Part shown: positions 34,518 to 43,556 of the stretch, in pieces | Position numbering within the stretch: position 1 is the first letter of the stretch | How the letters are laid out: the number at the start of each line of letters is the position of its first letter | Origin: Mesorhizobium hawassense | GTDB lineage: Bacteria > Pseudomonadota > Alphaproteobacteria > Rhizobiales > Rhizobiaceae | Reading direction: 5' to 3' | DNA: 64,000 nt | Assembly: GCF_003289945.1 (NCBI RefSeq) | Contig: NZ_QMBP01000013.1 | Span: 124,001 to 188,000, forward strand | Made by a program: the position numbers and the translations under genes | The notes under the pieces: generated by a model | What the model saw: the letters and a program-made list of their open reading frames with translations, nothing else | Told to the model about the DNA's origin: nothing | Databases searched by the model: none

Positions 34518-35146
34518 AGGCCGGGCCTCGCCAACGAATTGAGCGCCGCCGCCGTCATGGCGCTGCCGCCCAGCCGGCCGCGCACGATGGCGTAAGGCAC
34601 GCCATAGGATTTCTCTGCCAGGGCGTCCTTGGATTCGGCGGCGCCGACGAAGCCGACCGGCATGCCGATGATCGCGGCCGGCTTCGGCGCGCCGTCGCGC
34701 AGTTTTTCGAGCAGATAGAAGAGCGCGGTCGGCGCGTTGCCGATGGCGACGACAGAACCGGCCATGCGCTCGCCCCAGAGGTCGATGGCCGCGGCCGAGC
34801 GGGTGTTGCCGATTGCCTTGGCGATGTCATGCGTGCGCGGGTCGCGCAGCGTGCAGATCACCTCGTTGCCGGCCGGCAGCCGGGCGCGAGTGATGCCGTG
34901 CGCCACCATCTCGGCGTCGCAGAAGATCGGCGCACCGGCGGCAAGGGCCGCGCGTGCGGCGGCGACGAAATCGCTGGAGAAGACGAAGTGGCTGGCGGCC
35001 TCGACCTGGCCGCAGGCATGGATCATGCGGATCGCGACATCGGCCTCGGCCTCGGAGAAGCGCGACAAATCCGCCTCGGCACGGATGATGGCGAAAGAGC
35101 GCTCATAGATCGCCATCCCGTCATGGATATAATCGTAGGCGGCCAT
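34514..35146 (-). CDS. cobH: Precorrin-8X methylmutase
   Basis: CobH moves the C-11 methyl group to C-12, making hydrogenobyrinate. The 210-residue protein has SFAIIRAEADLSRFSEAEADVAIRMIHACGQ with the catalytic-site His, FCDAEMVAHGI, and GMPVGFVGAAESKDAL. The start follows the cobG stop directly with no gap, and it overlaps cobI downstream. Confidence 0.95.
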   Translation of the reverse strand: MAAYDYIHDGMAIYERSFAIIRAEADLSRFSEAEADVAIRMIHACGQVEAASHFVFSSDFVAAARAALAAGAPIFCDAEMVAHGITRARLPAGNEVICTLRDPRTHDIAKAIGNTRSAAAIDLWGERMAGSVVAIGNAPTALFYLLEKLRDGAPKPAAIIGMPVGFVGAAESKDALAEKSYGVPYAIVRGRLGGSAMTAAALNSLARPGL

Positions 35147-36640
35147 TCACTGGTTCCGTCGATAGAGTTCAGCGATCATCGCAGCGCCAAGCCTTGCCAG
35201 GCAGGCAGCGGCGGTCTCGCCTTGATGTCGTGCGTCGTGGATCGCCGCCGCAATGCCGGCGACCCCGCGCGCGGCGTCATAGCCCGGCCTGTATCCGGCA
35301 GGAAGGGCCTTTGCCGTCCCGTCCACGACAAGTCCGGCTCCGTTTTCGTCGCCGACCAATGTCAGCGTTGCTAGGCCCGGATGCGCGCAGCCCTTGGCGC
35401 AGCCGGAAATGTGCAGCGTGAGCGAGCCGTCGAAGAGATCGGCGCTTTGCTTTGCGATCACTTCGGCGATGGCGCGGGTGGCGATGCGGCCGGAGGCGCA
35501 GGCCGGCGTGCCGGGGCAGGCGGCGATGCGGGTGCGGGGATCGGCGGCGGAGGTGACGAAACCGAGGGCGGCGGCGGAGGCCTGCAGTGAGACGCAGACG
35601 GATGGGGAGAGGCCGAGGACAAGCAGGGCACGGCCGGGGGCAAGGCGGATTTCGGTGGCGCCGAGGTTTGAGGCTCGCGTGGCGAGGTCGATGAGGTTTT
35701 GGGCCGGCATGCTGCCGAAGGGCAGGCCGATACCGAGGGCGTGGCTCTTACCTAGGTTGAAGAGGCCAATCGGCGAGCGAAGGCGCTCTACGGCGCCCCC
35801 CTCTGTCCTGCCGGACATCTCCCCCACTTGGGGGGAGATTAGGCTGGCGCCGTCGGTTTCGCCAATCGCGGAGGTCGGAATAGGAGAGTTCGTTGCGGAA
35901 AGTGAGCCGGCGGCGAAGCTGCCAATCTCCCCCCAAGCGGGGGAGATGTCCGGCAGGACAGGGGGGGGCGCGAAGGAATGCCAGCCAGCCAGAGACGCCA
36001 ACTGCCGCGCCGACAAATCACGCGTATGCGCCTCGCGACCTTTTTCGGCGACCATCCGAAGAGCCGCCACGGCGATGTCGCGCGCAGCATCATCATCGAC
36101 TGTCGCAAGCGGCCTTGCACCGCGTGCGTCGCCGGCAACCGATACGCTCCAACGGATATCCTCGCCAGCCCGCACCGCCTCCAGTCTTACATCGGCCGTC
36201 ACCCGGTCCATCGTCAACTGCCCGCCGCCGTCGACAACCACCGACACTTTCGGTCCCAGTCGTGCCGTCAGCCGGGCCTCCTCGATCGCCACCCTGATCC
36301 GATCTGCCAGCAGACGCGGATCCGCAATCTCCTGCGGATCGATACCCGTCAGCGGCCCGGTCTCGACCGAAACGCCACTGCGCACCGCAATGCCCAGCGC
36401 ATCGACCTCTGCCGCCAGCAACCGGGCGCTTTCCGCCGTTAGGCCGCGGATCTGCAGGCTGCCGCGCGCGGTCACTTCCATGATGCCATTGCCGTGGCGC
36501 AGAGCGGATTCGCCGAGTCCGATCAGCGACTTCGGCGAAAGTCCTCCCGCGACCGGATTGAGCCGCACCAAGAACCCGTCGCCGGTTTGCATGGGTGCGC
36601 TGAGGGCAGGACAGGCGCCGCGGCGCGAGAACGCGTTCAT
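35147..36640 (-). CDS. cobG: Precorrin-3B synthase with an in-frame palindromic-repeat insertion
   Basis: CobG is the O2-dependent enzyme that makes precorrin-3B, marking this as the aerobic pathway. It resembles sulfite/nitrite reductases, with cluster cysteines in ACPGTPACASG and SGCAKGCAHPG near residues 370-430, and NAFSRRGACPALSAPMQTGDGFLVRL at the start. Residues about 223-283 are encoded by a palindromic repeat inserted in frame between two homologous halves, making the protein 497 residues, longer than usual. cobG overlaps cobN by four bases and abuts cobH. Confidence 0.93.
   Translation of the reverse strand: MNAFSRRGACPALSAPMQTGDGFLVRLNPVAGGLSPKSLIGLGESALRHGNGIMEVTARGSLQIRGLTAESARLLAAEVDALGIAVRSGVSVETGPLTGIDPQEIADPRLLADRIRVAIEEARLTARLGPKVSVVVDGGGQLTMDRVTADVRLEAVRAGEDIRWSVSVAGDARGARPLATVDDDAARDIAVAALRMVAEKGREAHTRDLSARQLASLAGWHSFAPPPVLPDISPAWGEIGSFAAGSLSATNSPIPTSAIGETDGASLISPQVGEMSGRTEGGAVERLRSPIGLFNLGKSHALGIGLPFGSMPAQNLIDLATRASNLGATEIRLAPGRALLVLGLSPSVCVSLQASAAALGFVTSAADPRTRIAACPGTPACASGRIATRAIAEVIAKQSADLFDGSLTLHISGCAKGCAHPGLATLTLVGDENGAGLVVDGTAKALPAGYRPGYDAARGVAGIAAAIHDARHQGETAAACLARLGAAMIAELYRRNQ
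35793..35971. repeat. Palindromic repeat element A, in frame inside cobG
   Basis: Inverted arms of about 50 bp face each other across about 75 bp. The left arm runs CCCCCCTCTGTCCTGCCGGA through CATCTCCCCC to GGGGGGAGATT, and the right arm repeats it reversed with few mismatches. Read in the cobG frame it gives VLPDISPAWGEIG at one arm and SPQVGEMSGRTEGGA at the other. The same family occurs in cobN. Confidence 0.88.
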
Positions 36641-39600
36641 GCCGCCACCCCGCTGGCCTGTGCCTCGGCGATCAAGGCGGCGAGATCGTCGTCGATGGAA
36701 TTGCGGAGCGGATGCCAGAGGCCGCGCCGCCGGGCGGCGAGGAAGCGTTCGGCGATGACCTTCGCCGCCGCCGGGTTCTCGCGCAGCAGGAAGGCGCGGA
36801 CGTCCGGGTCGCCGACATAGGCGTCGTGCACGGCCTCGATCAGCGCGCCCGAAATGGCATGCGTGGTTTCGGCAAAGCCGACCAGACGGTCGACCGTCTC
36901 GGCGAATTCCGAGGCGCCGCGCGGGCCGTGGCGCATCTGGCCGGTGATGAAGCGGGGATTGACGGCGCGCGCCCGCACAACCCTTGCGACGGCTTCGCCG
37001 ACCGAACGCGGCTTCGGCTTCTGCGGGTCGCTCGTATCGAGCACGATGACGTCGGCATTGCGGCCAAGTGCTGCAAGTGCTGCCGAAAATCCGCCGATGA
37101 AGGCGACATCGGCCGAGCCTTCGAGGATATCGCGGCCTGGATCGTCACCGGTGTGGACGAGAAGATCGGCCTCGGCGATGCGGCCCTCGAAGGCGCCGGG
37201 CGCCGAGATCGCTTCGCCGTCGGCGCCGCCATAGGCGTGGGAGGTGGCGTCGAGATAGGCGCGGCCGATCTCCTCGCGCGCGGCCCATTCGCCGCGCGAC
37301 AGCAAATCCTCGACGCCGGCGCCATAGGTGCCGGGCGAGGTGCCGAAAATGCGCGGGCTGATCTTGCCAGCGGCGCGGGTGGCGGCGGCAAGCGGGTTCT
37401 CGGAATCGTCCTCCTCGCGGCCGGCAACCGCATTGCCGGCGGCATCGATCAGCGCGATCTGGGTCGGGAACATGTCGCGGAACAAGCCGGAAATGCGCCA
37501 GGTCACGTCGACGCGCGGCCGGCCGAGTGCTCCGGGCGGCAGCACCTCGATGCCGGTGACGCGGCCGGTGGCGGCATCCCACTGCGGCCGGCAGCCCATC
37601 AGCGCCAGGCCTTGCGCGATCTCTTCCCCGCCCGTGCGCAAGGAGGCCGAGCCCCAGAGGTCGATGACCAGCGAGCGCGGCCAGTCGCCATGGCTCTGCA
37701 TATAGCTGCGCACGACTTCTTCCGCCGCTGCCTGTCCGAGATCATAGGCGGTCGGCGTCGGCATGGTGCGCGGATCGGAGGTGAAGAGGTTGCGGCCGGT
37801 GGGCAGCACATCGGAGCGGCCACGCGCCGGCGCGCCGGCGGGTCCGGCCTTGATGTGACGACCATCGAGCGCGGCGAGCAGGGCAACCTTCTCGGCTTCC
37901 GCGCTTTGCCGGCGCAGCGGGTCGGCTTCGTCTTCCGGCGCGCGGCCATAGACATGCAGCCCGTCCTTGACGGCGAAATCCTTGAGATCGCAAAGCCAGG
38001 CGTCGATGCGACGCAGCGCTTCGTCGGGCGCGTCGGTCTTGGCAACGCCGGCTTCCGAGGCAAGCCCGGTTTTCCGAGCCGTCTCGACGATCAGCCTGGC
38101 CAGGCGGTCACGGCGGCGACGGTCGAGTCCATCGGCCTGGGCATATTCGTCGACCAGCCGCTCGAGCTTCTGTTGGGTCTCGTCGAGTCCGGCGCCGATG
38201 AGGGGTGGCGGCAGGTGACCGAGCGTTATCGCCGAGATGCGGCGCTTGGCCTGCGCCGCCTCGCCGGGATTGGAGACGATGAAAGGGTAGATGACCGGCA
38301 GCGAGCCGGTGACGATCTCGGGGAAACACGTGCCGGAGAGCGCGACAGTCTTGCCCGGTAGCCACTCCAGCGTGCCGTGGGCGCCGACGTGGATAATAGC
38401 ATGCACGCCGAGCGATTTTTGCAGCCAGAGGCCGAAGGCGATCAGTTCGTGGCGCGGGGGCAGCGTCGGGTCGTGGTAGTCGGCGCGGCGGTCGGCCGAG
38501 CGGCCGCGGTCGGGGGCCAGTCCCACGGTGACGTTGCCGAAGGTCGCGGCGCGGAAAGGGAAGCGTTGCGGGGCGGCAGCCTTCAAAGGCAGGCGTTCCG
38601 TCGCCCCCCTCTCTGTCCTGCCGGACATCTCCCCCTCAAGGGGGGAGATTATTCCTTGCGCTCGGCTTTCGCCAATTTTCGGCCTAGCAAGGGGAGAGCC
38701 GGCGGCGGAGCTGCCAATCTCCCCCCCTGAGGGGGAGATGTTCGGCAGGACAGAGAGGGGGGCCTCGCGCATACCTGTCTCGTCTGCCTTACGCCATGCC
38801 GACTTAACCGAGGCTCGCGCTGCTTCAGGCAGTTCGGTTGAAAAGGCAACGTACTCCGTCAGGGCAAGGCCGTGCCCACCCACTTCCAACGCATCCAGCA
38901 GCTCCCGCGGCGATTGCGGAATCCCGTCAACCGCATAGCCCTGTTCCTTCAGATCATGCAGCATGGCAAGCACGCTGGACGGCACATCTAACCCAACCGC
39001 GTAACCTGTCCGCCCGGGCGCGCTCGGATAATCCGGAATCAGGATCGCCAGCTTGCGCTCGGACGGCTCCGTCCGCTGCAGCCGAACGAACGCCGCGATG
39101 CGCTTGGCGACCTGCGCGACGCGATCCATCTCCGGCAAGTTGGCAAAGGCGCGAAAGGCCAGCGCCGGATCGGTCTCAACCTCGCCCTTGAACGAGATGG
39201 CGCCGGCGAGGATGCGGCCGTCGAGCTCGGGCAGCACGACATGCATGGCAAGGTCTGCGGGCGCCAGGCCGCGCTGGTTTTTCTCCCAGACCTCGCGGCG
39301 CGTCGTGGCGACGATGACCTGGAAGGCCGGCACGCCGGCGCGGTCAAACAGGGTCTCCGCACCCGGCTCCGCGCCGGAGGCGAAGGCCGTGGCGGTGACG
39401 ATGGCGGCGGGCTTCAGTGCAGCGAGAGCAGTTTCGACGAAAGCGAGGGAGGTTGCATCCTTGAGGCTGGACACGAAGATCGGCACCGGGGCCATGCCCT
39501 GCGAGCGTATTGCGTCGACCAGCGCATCGATCGGCGCGATGTCCGCGGCAAGCAACATCGAGCGGTAGAAGAGGATTGGGATGACGGGAGCGCCGGTGTT

Positions 39601-40251
39601 GTCGGGGTCGAGTTTCGTCACACCCCCCTCTGTCCGGCAGGACAGAGGGGGGTGCGAAGGAACGCCGACATTTGCGAGGTACGGCTTTTCTGAGACACCA
39701 ACTCCCGGCTGATAATATCCCGCCTTCGGAACGCTCACCGGCTCAGCCACGGCTGCATCCGACCCGGCCAGCCGCGCCAGTCTCTGCACCAGCGCCGCCA
39801 TGTTTGCCGGGCCGCCTTCGCGGAAATAGCCGAGCAGGGCGTCGAGTTCTGGGCGCGGCAGCGTCGAGCCTTCGATCAGCCGCTGGTCCTCGTCATGGCT
39901 CTCGCCCGGCAGCAATGCCAGCTTTATGCCGCGCTCGCGCGCCACCGCGGCGAGCTGGTCGCAGCCATAGCGCCACCAGTCATAGCCGCCGAGGATGCGG
40001 ACGAGGACGACCTTGGCATGACGAGCGACGCTGTCGATCCACAGGTCCACCGACATCGGGTGGCGAAGGTCGCGGAGCGCCGCAAGCCGCATCGAGGGCA
40101 GCCGCGCCGCGTCGGCCTGCCAGGCGGCGACCAGGCCGGCGAGGTCGCTGTCGGTGAAGGACAGCGCCACGACATCCGCAGGCGTCTGCCTGAGATCGAT
40201 CGGCTCGGCGAGATCGTCGAGCGAAGCGGATGTCGTGGCGAGGATATGCAT
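36637..40251 (-). CDS. cobN: Aerobic cobaltochelatase subunit CobN, with two repeat-derived insertions
   Basis: CobN is the large subunit of the ATP-dependent chelatase that inserts cobalt into hydrogenobyrinate a,c-diamide; it works with CobS and CobT subunits encoded elsewhere. The 1204-residue protein shows the CobN/BchH features HAIIHVGAHGTLEWLPGKTVALSG, LPVIYPFIVSNPGEAAQAKRR and RRLRGRDRL-type helices, and a C-terminal FITGQMRHGPRGASE segment. Residues about 496-550 come from palindromic element B and about 199-210 from a collapsed copy C; both keep the frame open. It starts 32 bp after cobW and overlaps cobG. Confidence 0.94.
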   Translation of the reverse strand: MHILATTSASLDDLAEPIDLRQTPADVVALSFTDSDLAGLVAAWQADAARLPSMRLAALRDLRHPMSVDLWIDSVARHAKVVLVRILGGYDWWRYGCDQLAAVARERGIKLALLPGESHDEDQRLIEGSTLPRPELDALLGYFREGGPANMAALVQRLARLAGSDAAVAEPVSVPKAGYYQPGVGVSEKPYLANVGVPSHPPLSCRTEGGVTKLDPDNTGAPVIPILFYRSMLLAADIAPIDALVDAIRSQGMAPVPIFVSSLKDATSLAFVETALAALKPAAIVTATAFASGAEPGAETLFDRAGVPAFQVIVATTRREVWEKNQRGLAPADLAMHVVLPELDGRILAGAISFKGEVETDPALAFRAFANLPEMDRVAQVAKRIAAFVRLQRTEPSERKLAILIPDYPSAPGRTGYAVGLDVPSSVLAMLHDLKEQGYAVDGIPQSPRELLDALEVGGHGLALTEYVAFSTELPEAARASVKSAWRKADETGMREAPLSVLPNISPSGGEIGSSAAGSPLARPKIGESRAQGIISPLEGEMSGRTERGATERLPLKAAAPQRFPFRAATFGNVTVGLAPDRGRSADRRADYHDPTLPPRHELIAFGLWLQKSLGVHAIIHVGAHGTLEWLPGKTVALSGTCFPEIVTGSLPVIYPFIVSNPGEAAQAKRRISAITLGHLPPPLIGAGLDETQQKLERLVDEYAQADGLDRRRRDRLARLIVETARKTGLASEAGVAKTDAPDEALRRIDAWLCDLKDFAVKDGLHVYGRAPEDEADPLRRQSAEAEKVALLAALDGRHIKAGPAGAPARGRSDVLPTGRNLFTSDPRTMPTPTAYDLGQAAAEEVVRSYMQSHGDWPRSLVIDLWGSASLRTGGEEIAQGLALMGCRPQWDAATGRVTGIEVLPPGALGRPRVDVTWRISGLFRDMFPTQIALIDAAGNAVAGREEDDSENPLAAATRAAGKISPRIFGTSPGTYGAGVEDLLSRGEWAAREEIGRAYLDATSHAYGGADGEAISAPGAFEGRIAEADLLVHTGDDPGRDILEGSADVAFIGGFSAALAALGRNADVIVLDTSDPQKPKPRSVGEAVARVVRARAVNPRFITGQMRHGPRGASEFAETVDRLVGFAETTHAISGALIEAVHDAYVGDPDVRAFLLRENPAAAKVIAERFLAARRRGLWHPLRNSIDDDLAALIAEAQASGVAA
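38602..38764. repeat. Palindromic repeat element B, in frame inside cobN
   Basis: Two inverted arms of about 48 bp (CCCCCCTCTCTGTCCTGCCG through CATCTCCCCCTC to GGGGGGAGATT, and its reverse) enclose about 65 bp. Translation in the cobN frame gives VLPNISPSGGEIGSSAAGS and SPLEGEMSGRTERGA, the same peptide pattern, orientation and frame as element A in cobG. Confidence 0.88.
39621..39654. repeat. Collapsed palindromic repeat C, in frame inside cobN
   Basis: A perfect 15-bp inverted repeat, CACCCCCCTCTGTCC and GGACAGAGGGGGGTG around GGCA, equals the outermost ends of elements A and B joined together. It encodes HPPLSCRTEGG in CobN. It looks like a deletion derivative or a half-size member of the same family. 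Confidence 0.8.
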
Positions 40252-40283
40252 CGCTTTTTCGTGTTGGCCTTTCGTGTTGGCCC

Positions 40284-41321
40284 TCAGCCGGCGAGGATAC
40301 GCTCGATCGCCGGGCGGTTCAGCCCCTTCAAGCCGATGACGACGAGCCGCGAACGGCGGTCGTCCTCCGCTGTCCAGGCGCGGTCGTAATAGTGGTTGAC
40401 GCGCGGGCCGACGGCCTGAAGAAGGAGGCGCATCGGCTTGCCGCCGACTTCGACGAAGCCTTTGACGCGCAGCACGTTCTCCTGCTCGGCGGCAAGGGCG
40501 ACGCGCTTCGCCAGCTCGTCCGGGTTGGCGATCGCGGGGATATCGAGGACGAAGGAATCGAAATCGTCATGCTCGTGGTCGAGCTCGTCGTCGTGATGCG
40601 TCTTGCGGTTCTCGATGTCGTCCTCGACGGCAAGGCCAAGGCCAAGCAGCACCGAGGGGTCGACCTTGCCCTGCGCGGTCGGCACGACCTTGACGGCGCG
40701 CGCGACATGCTCGCCGATGACGGCGTTGGCGCGCTGCGAGCCCGCCGCGTCCATCAAATCGCTTTTCGACAGGATGATCAGGTCGGCGCAGGCGATCTGG
40801 TCCTCGAACACCTCTTCGACCGGATCGTCATGGTCGAGGGAATCGTCCGCCGCGCGCTGTGCCTGCAAGGCGTCCATGTCGGAGGCGACGCGGCCTTCGG
40901 CCAGTGCCGGGCCATCGACCACGGCGACGACGCCGTCGACCGTGACGCGGGTCTTCACCGTCGGCCATTGGAAGGCCTGGACCAGCGGCTTCGGCAGAGC
41001 GAGGCCGGAGGTTTCGATCAGAATGTGGTCGACCTTCGGCGTGCGCGAGAGGATCTGGTCGAGCGCCGGCACGAAATCGTCGGCGACGGTGCAGCAGATG
41101 CAGCCATTGGCGAGCTCGACTATGTTTTCTTCCGGACAGGTGTCGACACCGCAGCCCTTCAGGATCTCGCCGTCGATGCCGACATCGCCGAACTCGTTGA
41201 CGATGATCGCCAGCCGCTTGCCCTTGGCGTTTTCGAGCAGGTTGCGGATCAGCGTCGTCTTGCCGGCGCCGAGGAAGCCGGTGACGACGGTGCAGGGCAC
41301 GCGGGAAACGGAAGCATTCAT
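40284..41321 (-). CDS. cobW: CobW, COG0523-family GTPase
   Basis: The 345-residue protein has the P-loop GFLGAGKTTLIRNLL, the metal-binding CICC (ANGCICCTVADDF), ILIETSGLALPKPLV, and guanine specificity SKSD (LIILSKSDLMD), with a His/Asp-rich mid segment (THHDDELDHEHDDFD) that could bind metal. CobW proteins are metallochaperones, and in B12 clusters they are thought to deliver Co2+ to the CobNST chelatase. It lies two bases after the DUF1636 gene and directly before cobN, in line with that role. Confidence 0.93.
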   Translation of the reverse strand: MNASVSRVPCTVVTGFLGAGKTTLIRNLLENAKGKRLAIIVNEFGDVGIDGEILKGCGVDTCPEENIVELANGCICCTVADDFVPALDQILSRTPKVDHILIETSGLALPKPLVQAFQWPTVKTRVTVDGVVAVVDGPALAEGRVASDMDALQAQRAADDSLDHDDPVEEVFEDQIACADLIILSKSDLMDAAGSQRANAVIGEHVARAVKVVPTAQGKVDPSVLLGLGLAVEDDIENRKTHHDDELDHEHDDFDSFVLDIPAIANPDELAKRVALAAEQENVLRVKGFVEVGGKPMRLLLQAVGPRVNHYYDRAWTAEDDRRSRLVVIGLKGLNRPAIERILAG

Positions 41322-41323
41322 GG

Positions 41324-41749
41324 TCAGTCCTTCAGCATGTCGAGAGGTGGGATGCGGGCAACCAGGCCGCGCTTGAGGGAATCGGGCCGGCCGCGCCAGG
41401 GGATAAGGCCGTCGGTCGCGGTGGCGAAGAGCTTTGCGCCGGCGACCAGATCGGCTCCGCTGGTCGCATTCAGATCACCGAAGACGTAACTCCAACAACC
41501 GTCGCGCAGAAGTGCCGCGCTCAGGCGGCGTTTGCAATTGCCGAGGCATTCGACGGTGCGGATGCGGATGCTTTCGCCCGATGCGGCGCGGCGCGTGTCG
41601 TCGGCCAGCAAGGCGCCGGCGCGCGGATGCGCGTCCGAGCCGGTTTCGTCACGGCAGGACGAGCAGACCATGACGGTTACGCCAGCCAACGCGTCGGGCT
41701 CGGACGAAATGTCCGCGATGTTTGCCGGGAAACTGCCGTTGCGATCCAA
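41324..41749 (-). CDS. DUF1636 metal-binding protein of the cobalamin operon
   Basis: The 141-residue protein has thioredoxin-like-ferredoxin style cysteine pairs, VCSSCRDETG and VECLGNCKRRL, as in the DUF1636 family often found with cobW. Its job is unknown; metal or Fe-S binding is suggested by the cysteines. The start is TTG 41749, supported by AAGGAG seven bases upstream. It is the first gene after the cobalamin riboswitch and is followed by cobW two bases later. Confidence 0.8.
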   Translation of the reverse strand: MDRNGSFPANIADISSEPDALAGVTVMVCSSCRDETGSDAHPRAGALLADDTRRAASGESIRIRTVECLGNCKRRLSAALLRDGCWSYVFGDLNATSGADLVAGAKLFATATDGLIPWRGRPDSLKRGLVARIPPLDMLKD

Positions 41750-41805
41750 AACCAGGCTCCTTGCCCGGAAAACCCGCCGGACATTCGGATACTTAAAGTC
41801 TCAGA

Positions 41806-41985
41806 CGGCAGGTCTCCTGGCTCGCGGGTCGTCGCCTTGATGCCGCCTTCCCGGGAACATCCCAGTGGTTTTCGGCCAAGGCTCGTCGCTTACAGTTGCG
41901 GGGACAGCCGCGGATTTGGGTTTTCGGCCCGCACCGCATTCCCTCTTGGCTCCTCCCTTTGCCGGGAGAAGACCGTCCAGGTCGG
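41806..41985 (-). promoter_or_regulatory. Cobalamin riboswitch
   Basis: Read on the minus strand this has the conserved landmarks in order: AGAGGGAATGCGGTGC, the GGCTGTCCCCGCAACTGT core (B12 box side), GCCACTGGG-type pairing (ACCACTGGGATG), GGGAAGGCGG, and the closing CCGCGAGCCAGGAGACCTGCC-type box split around 41806-41835. It ends about 56 nt before the DUF1636 start, so B12 binding would repress the DUF1636-cobW-cobN-cobG-cobH-cobI-cobJ transcript. Confidence 0.95.
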
Positions 41986-42022
41986 GATTTAGGCTTAGAG
42001 CTACGGGGCTGTCAACGCGCGG

Positions 42023-43222
42023 CTACGACACCTTGATGTCGGCCAGCGCCGGGCCGAGGTCGCCGGCCGGCGTCACTTCGATCGCCTCCAGGCCAAGCCA
42101 TGCCTGTATCTGCTTCAGCTCATCGAAGAGTTGCGCGGCGGTCTCGGGTGGCGCGCCGGCCTCGGCATAGGCGGCGTGAACGCGCAAGATGCTGGCCGGG
42201 CGGTCGGCGCGGAGGTCGACGCGAGCGACGATGCGGTCGCCGAGCAGGAAGGGCAGCACATAATAGCCGTACTGGCGTTTTTCGGCCGGCGTGTAGATTT
42301 CGATGCGGTAGCGAAAATCGAAGAGCTTTTCCGTCCGCGTGCGTTCGAAAACGACGGGATCGAATGGCGCGAGCAGGGCGCGCGCCTCTATCCGGCGCGG
42401 GGTACGGGCGTCTTTATGAAGGTAGGCGGTCCTGTCCCAGCCTTCGACCTTCACCGGCAGCAATTCGCCGGTTTCGACCAGTTCCTCGATGCGGCCTTTC
42501 GTATCGCCCGGCGCCAGGCGAAAATAGTCGCGCAGGTCACCATAGGTGGCGATGCCGTGGGCGCGGGCTGAAATGCGCAGCAATTCGCGATGCGCGTCCT
42601 CCACCGAAGGTACTGGCAGATCGAGCACCGCCTGCGGCAAAACGCGCTCGGGCAGGTCGTAGTAGCGTTCGAAGCCGCGCCGGTAGGCGGTGGTGATGCG
42701 GCCGGCCCAGAACAGCCACTCGAAAGCGTGCTTGGCTTCGCTCCAGCCCCACCAGCCGCCATTGCCCTTGTGGCCCTCGATGTCGGAGGCGGCGATCGGC
42801 CCGCGATCCGCCACCTCCTTATAGATCTCGTCGATCATCGCCTTGCGCTCACGGCCCCATCTGGCGAGGCCGAGATACATCTCGTCGCCCTGTTCGGCGC
42901 GCTGCATGCGCCAGCGCATCAGCGGGTAGGTTTCGACAGGCAGGAACGACGCCTCATGCGCCCAATATTCGAAGACGGCGCGCTTGCGGGTGACCGCGGC
43001 GTTGTCGAGAAGCGTAAGCGGGTAGGGGCCGAGGCGCGAATAGAGCGGCATATAATGCGCGCGCACCACCGCGCTCACGGAATCGATCTGCAACAGGCCG
43101 GTTCGGGAGAGCACGCGGGCCAGGTGGCGGCGATCCGGAACGCTATTGGGCCTGGGGTCGTTGAACCCCTGTGCTCCAAGCGCAATGCGCCTCGCCATGG
43201 CCAGCGAAATCTTATCCTTCAT
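42023..43222 (-). CDS. YcaQ-like crosslink-repair DNA glycosylase (HTH_42 family)
   Basis: The 399-residue protein has the AlkZ/YcaQ layout: an N-terminal winged-helix region with LLQIDSVSAVVRAHYMPLYSRLG (bearing the catalytic Q-x-D/Q region), EYWAHEASFLPVETYPLMRWRM, and C-terminal LLAPFDPVVFERTRTEKLFDFRYRIEIYTPAEKRQYGYYVLPFLLGDRIVARVDL. E. coli YcaQ unhooks DNA interstrand crosslinks. Here the function is family-based. It lies between the riboswitch and the nuo operon and is not part of either. Confidence 0.88.
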   Translation of the reverse strand: MKDKISLAMARRIALGAQGFNDPRPNSVPDRRHLARVLSRTGLLQIDSVSAVVRAHYMPLYSRLGPYPLTLLDNAAVTRKRAVFEYWAHEASFLPVETYPLMRWRMQRAEQGDEMYLGLARWGRERKAMIDEIYKEVADRGPIAASDIEGHKGNGGWWGWSEAKHAFEWLFWAGRITTAYRRGFERYYDLPERVLPQAVLDLPVPSVEDAHRELLRISARAHGIATYGDLRDYFRLAPGDTKGRIEELVETGELLPVKVEGWDRTAYLHKDARTPRRIEARALLAPFDPVVFERTRTEKLFDFRYRIEIYTPAEKRQYGYYVLPFLLGDRIVARVDLRADRPASILRVHAAYAEAGAPPETAAQLFDELKQIQAWLGLEAIEVTPAGDLGPALADIKVS

Positions 43223-43556
43223 CGAGGCGCCTTTGCCCTGATCGTTTGCCGGATTTTTAGCCGGTGATTCCGGTCATGCTAGCAGGCAAATGGCGGGAGA
43301 TGTGTCAGGAGAGAAAAGTGGAGTAAAAAGTGAAGGAAATCAAACAGGAGCGGATCGGACCGGTTTCTTCCGATATGGCGTCCAGGGCCGCGAATTGAAC
43401 AACGTTTGACTTGCGTCACCGGAACCGCTGCGCTAACCGTCGCCGCGTTGCAGCATGGGCCTCTTAAAACGGTTCAGCGGTTAAACTGTCACGCTTCCGC
43501 ATTAGAGTTCGTTGCTGTAATCAAAGTGAACTGCCCCGCCGAAGGAAAGCCGCCGC
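43223..43556. promoter_or_regulatory. Intergenic region upstream of nuoA, probable nuo promoter
   Basis: This 334-bp gap is divergent (ycaQ-like on the left, nuoA on the right) and must hold both promoters. It contains a TTTGACTTGCG (about 43405) as a possible -35 and an AT-richer stretch around 43470-43490, but I cannot fix a -10 with confidence. GAAGGAAAG precedes nuoA at good spacing. I see no gene or strong repeat in it. Confidence 0.5.

Noticed and set aside
35793..39654. CRISPR array from repeated palindromes in the cob genes
   Set aside because: Copies are few, inverted, kilobases apart and inside coding frames; there is no regular spacing and no cas gene.
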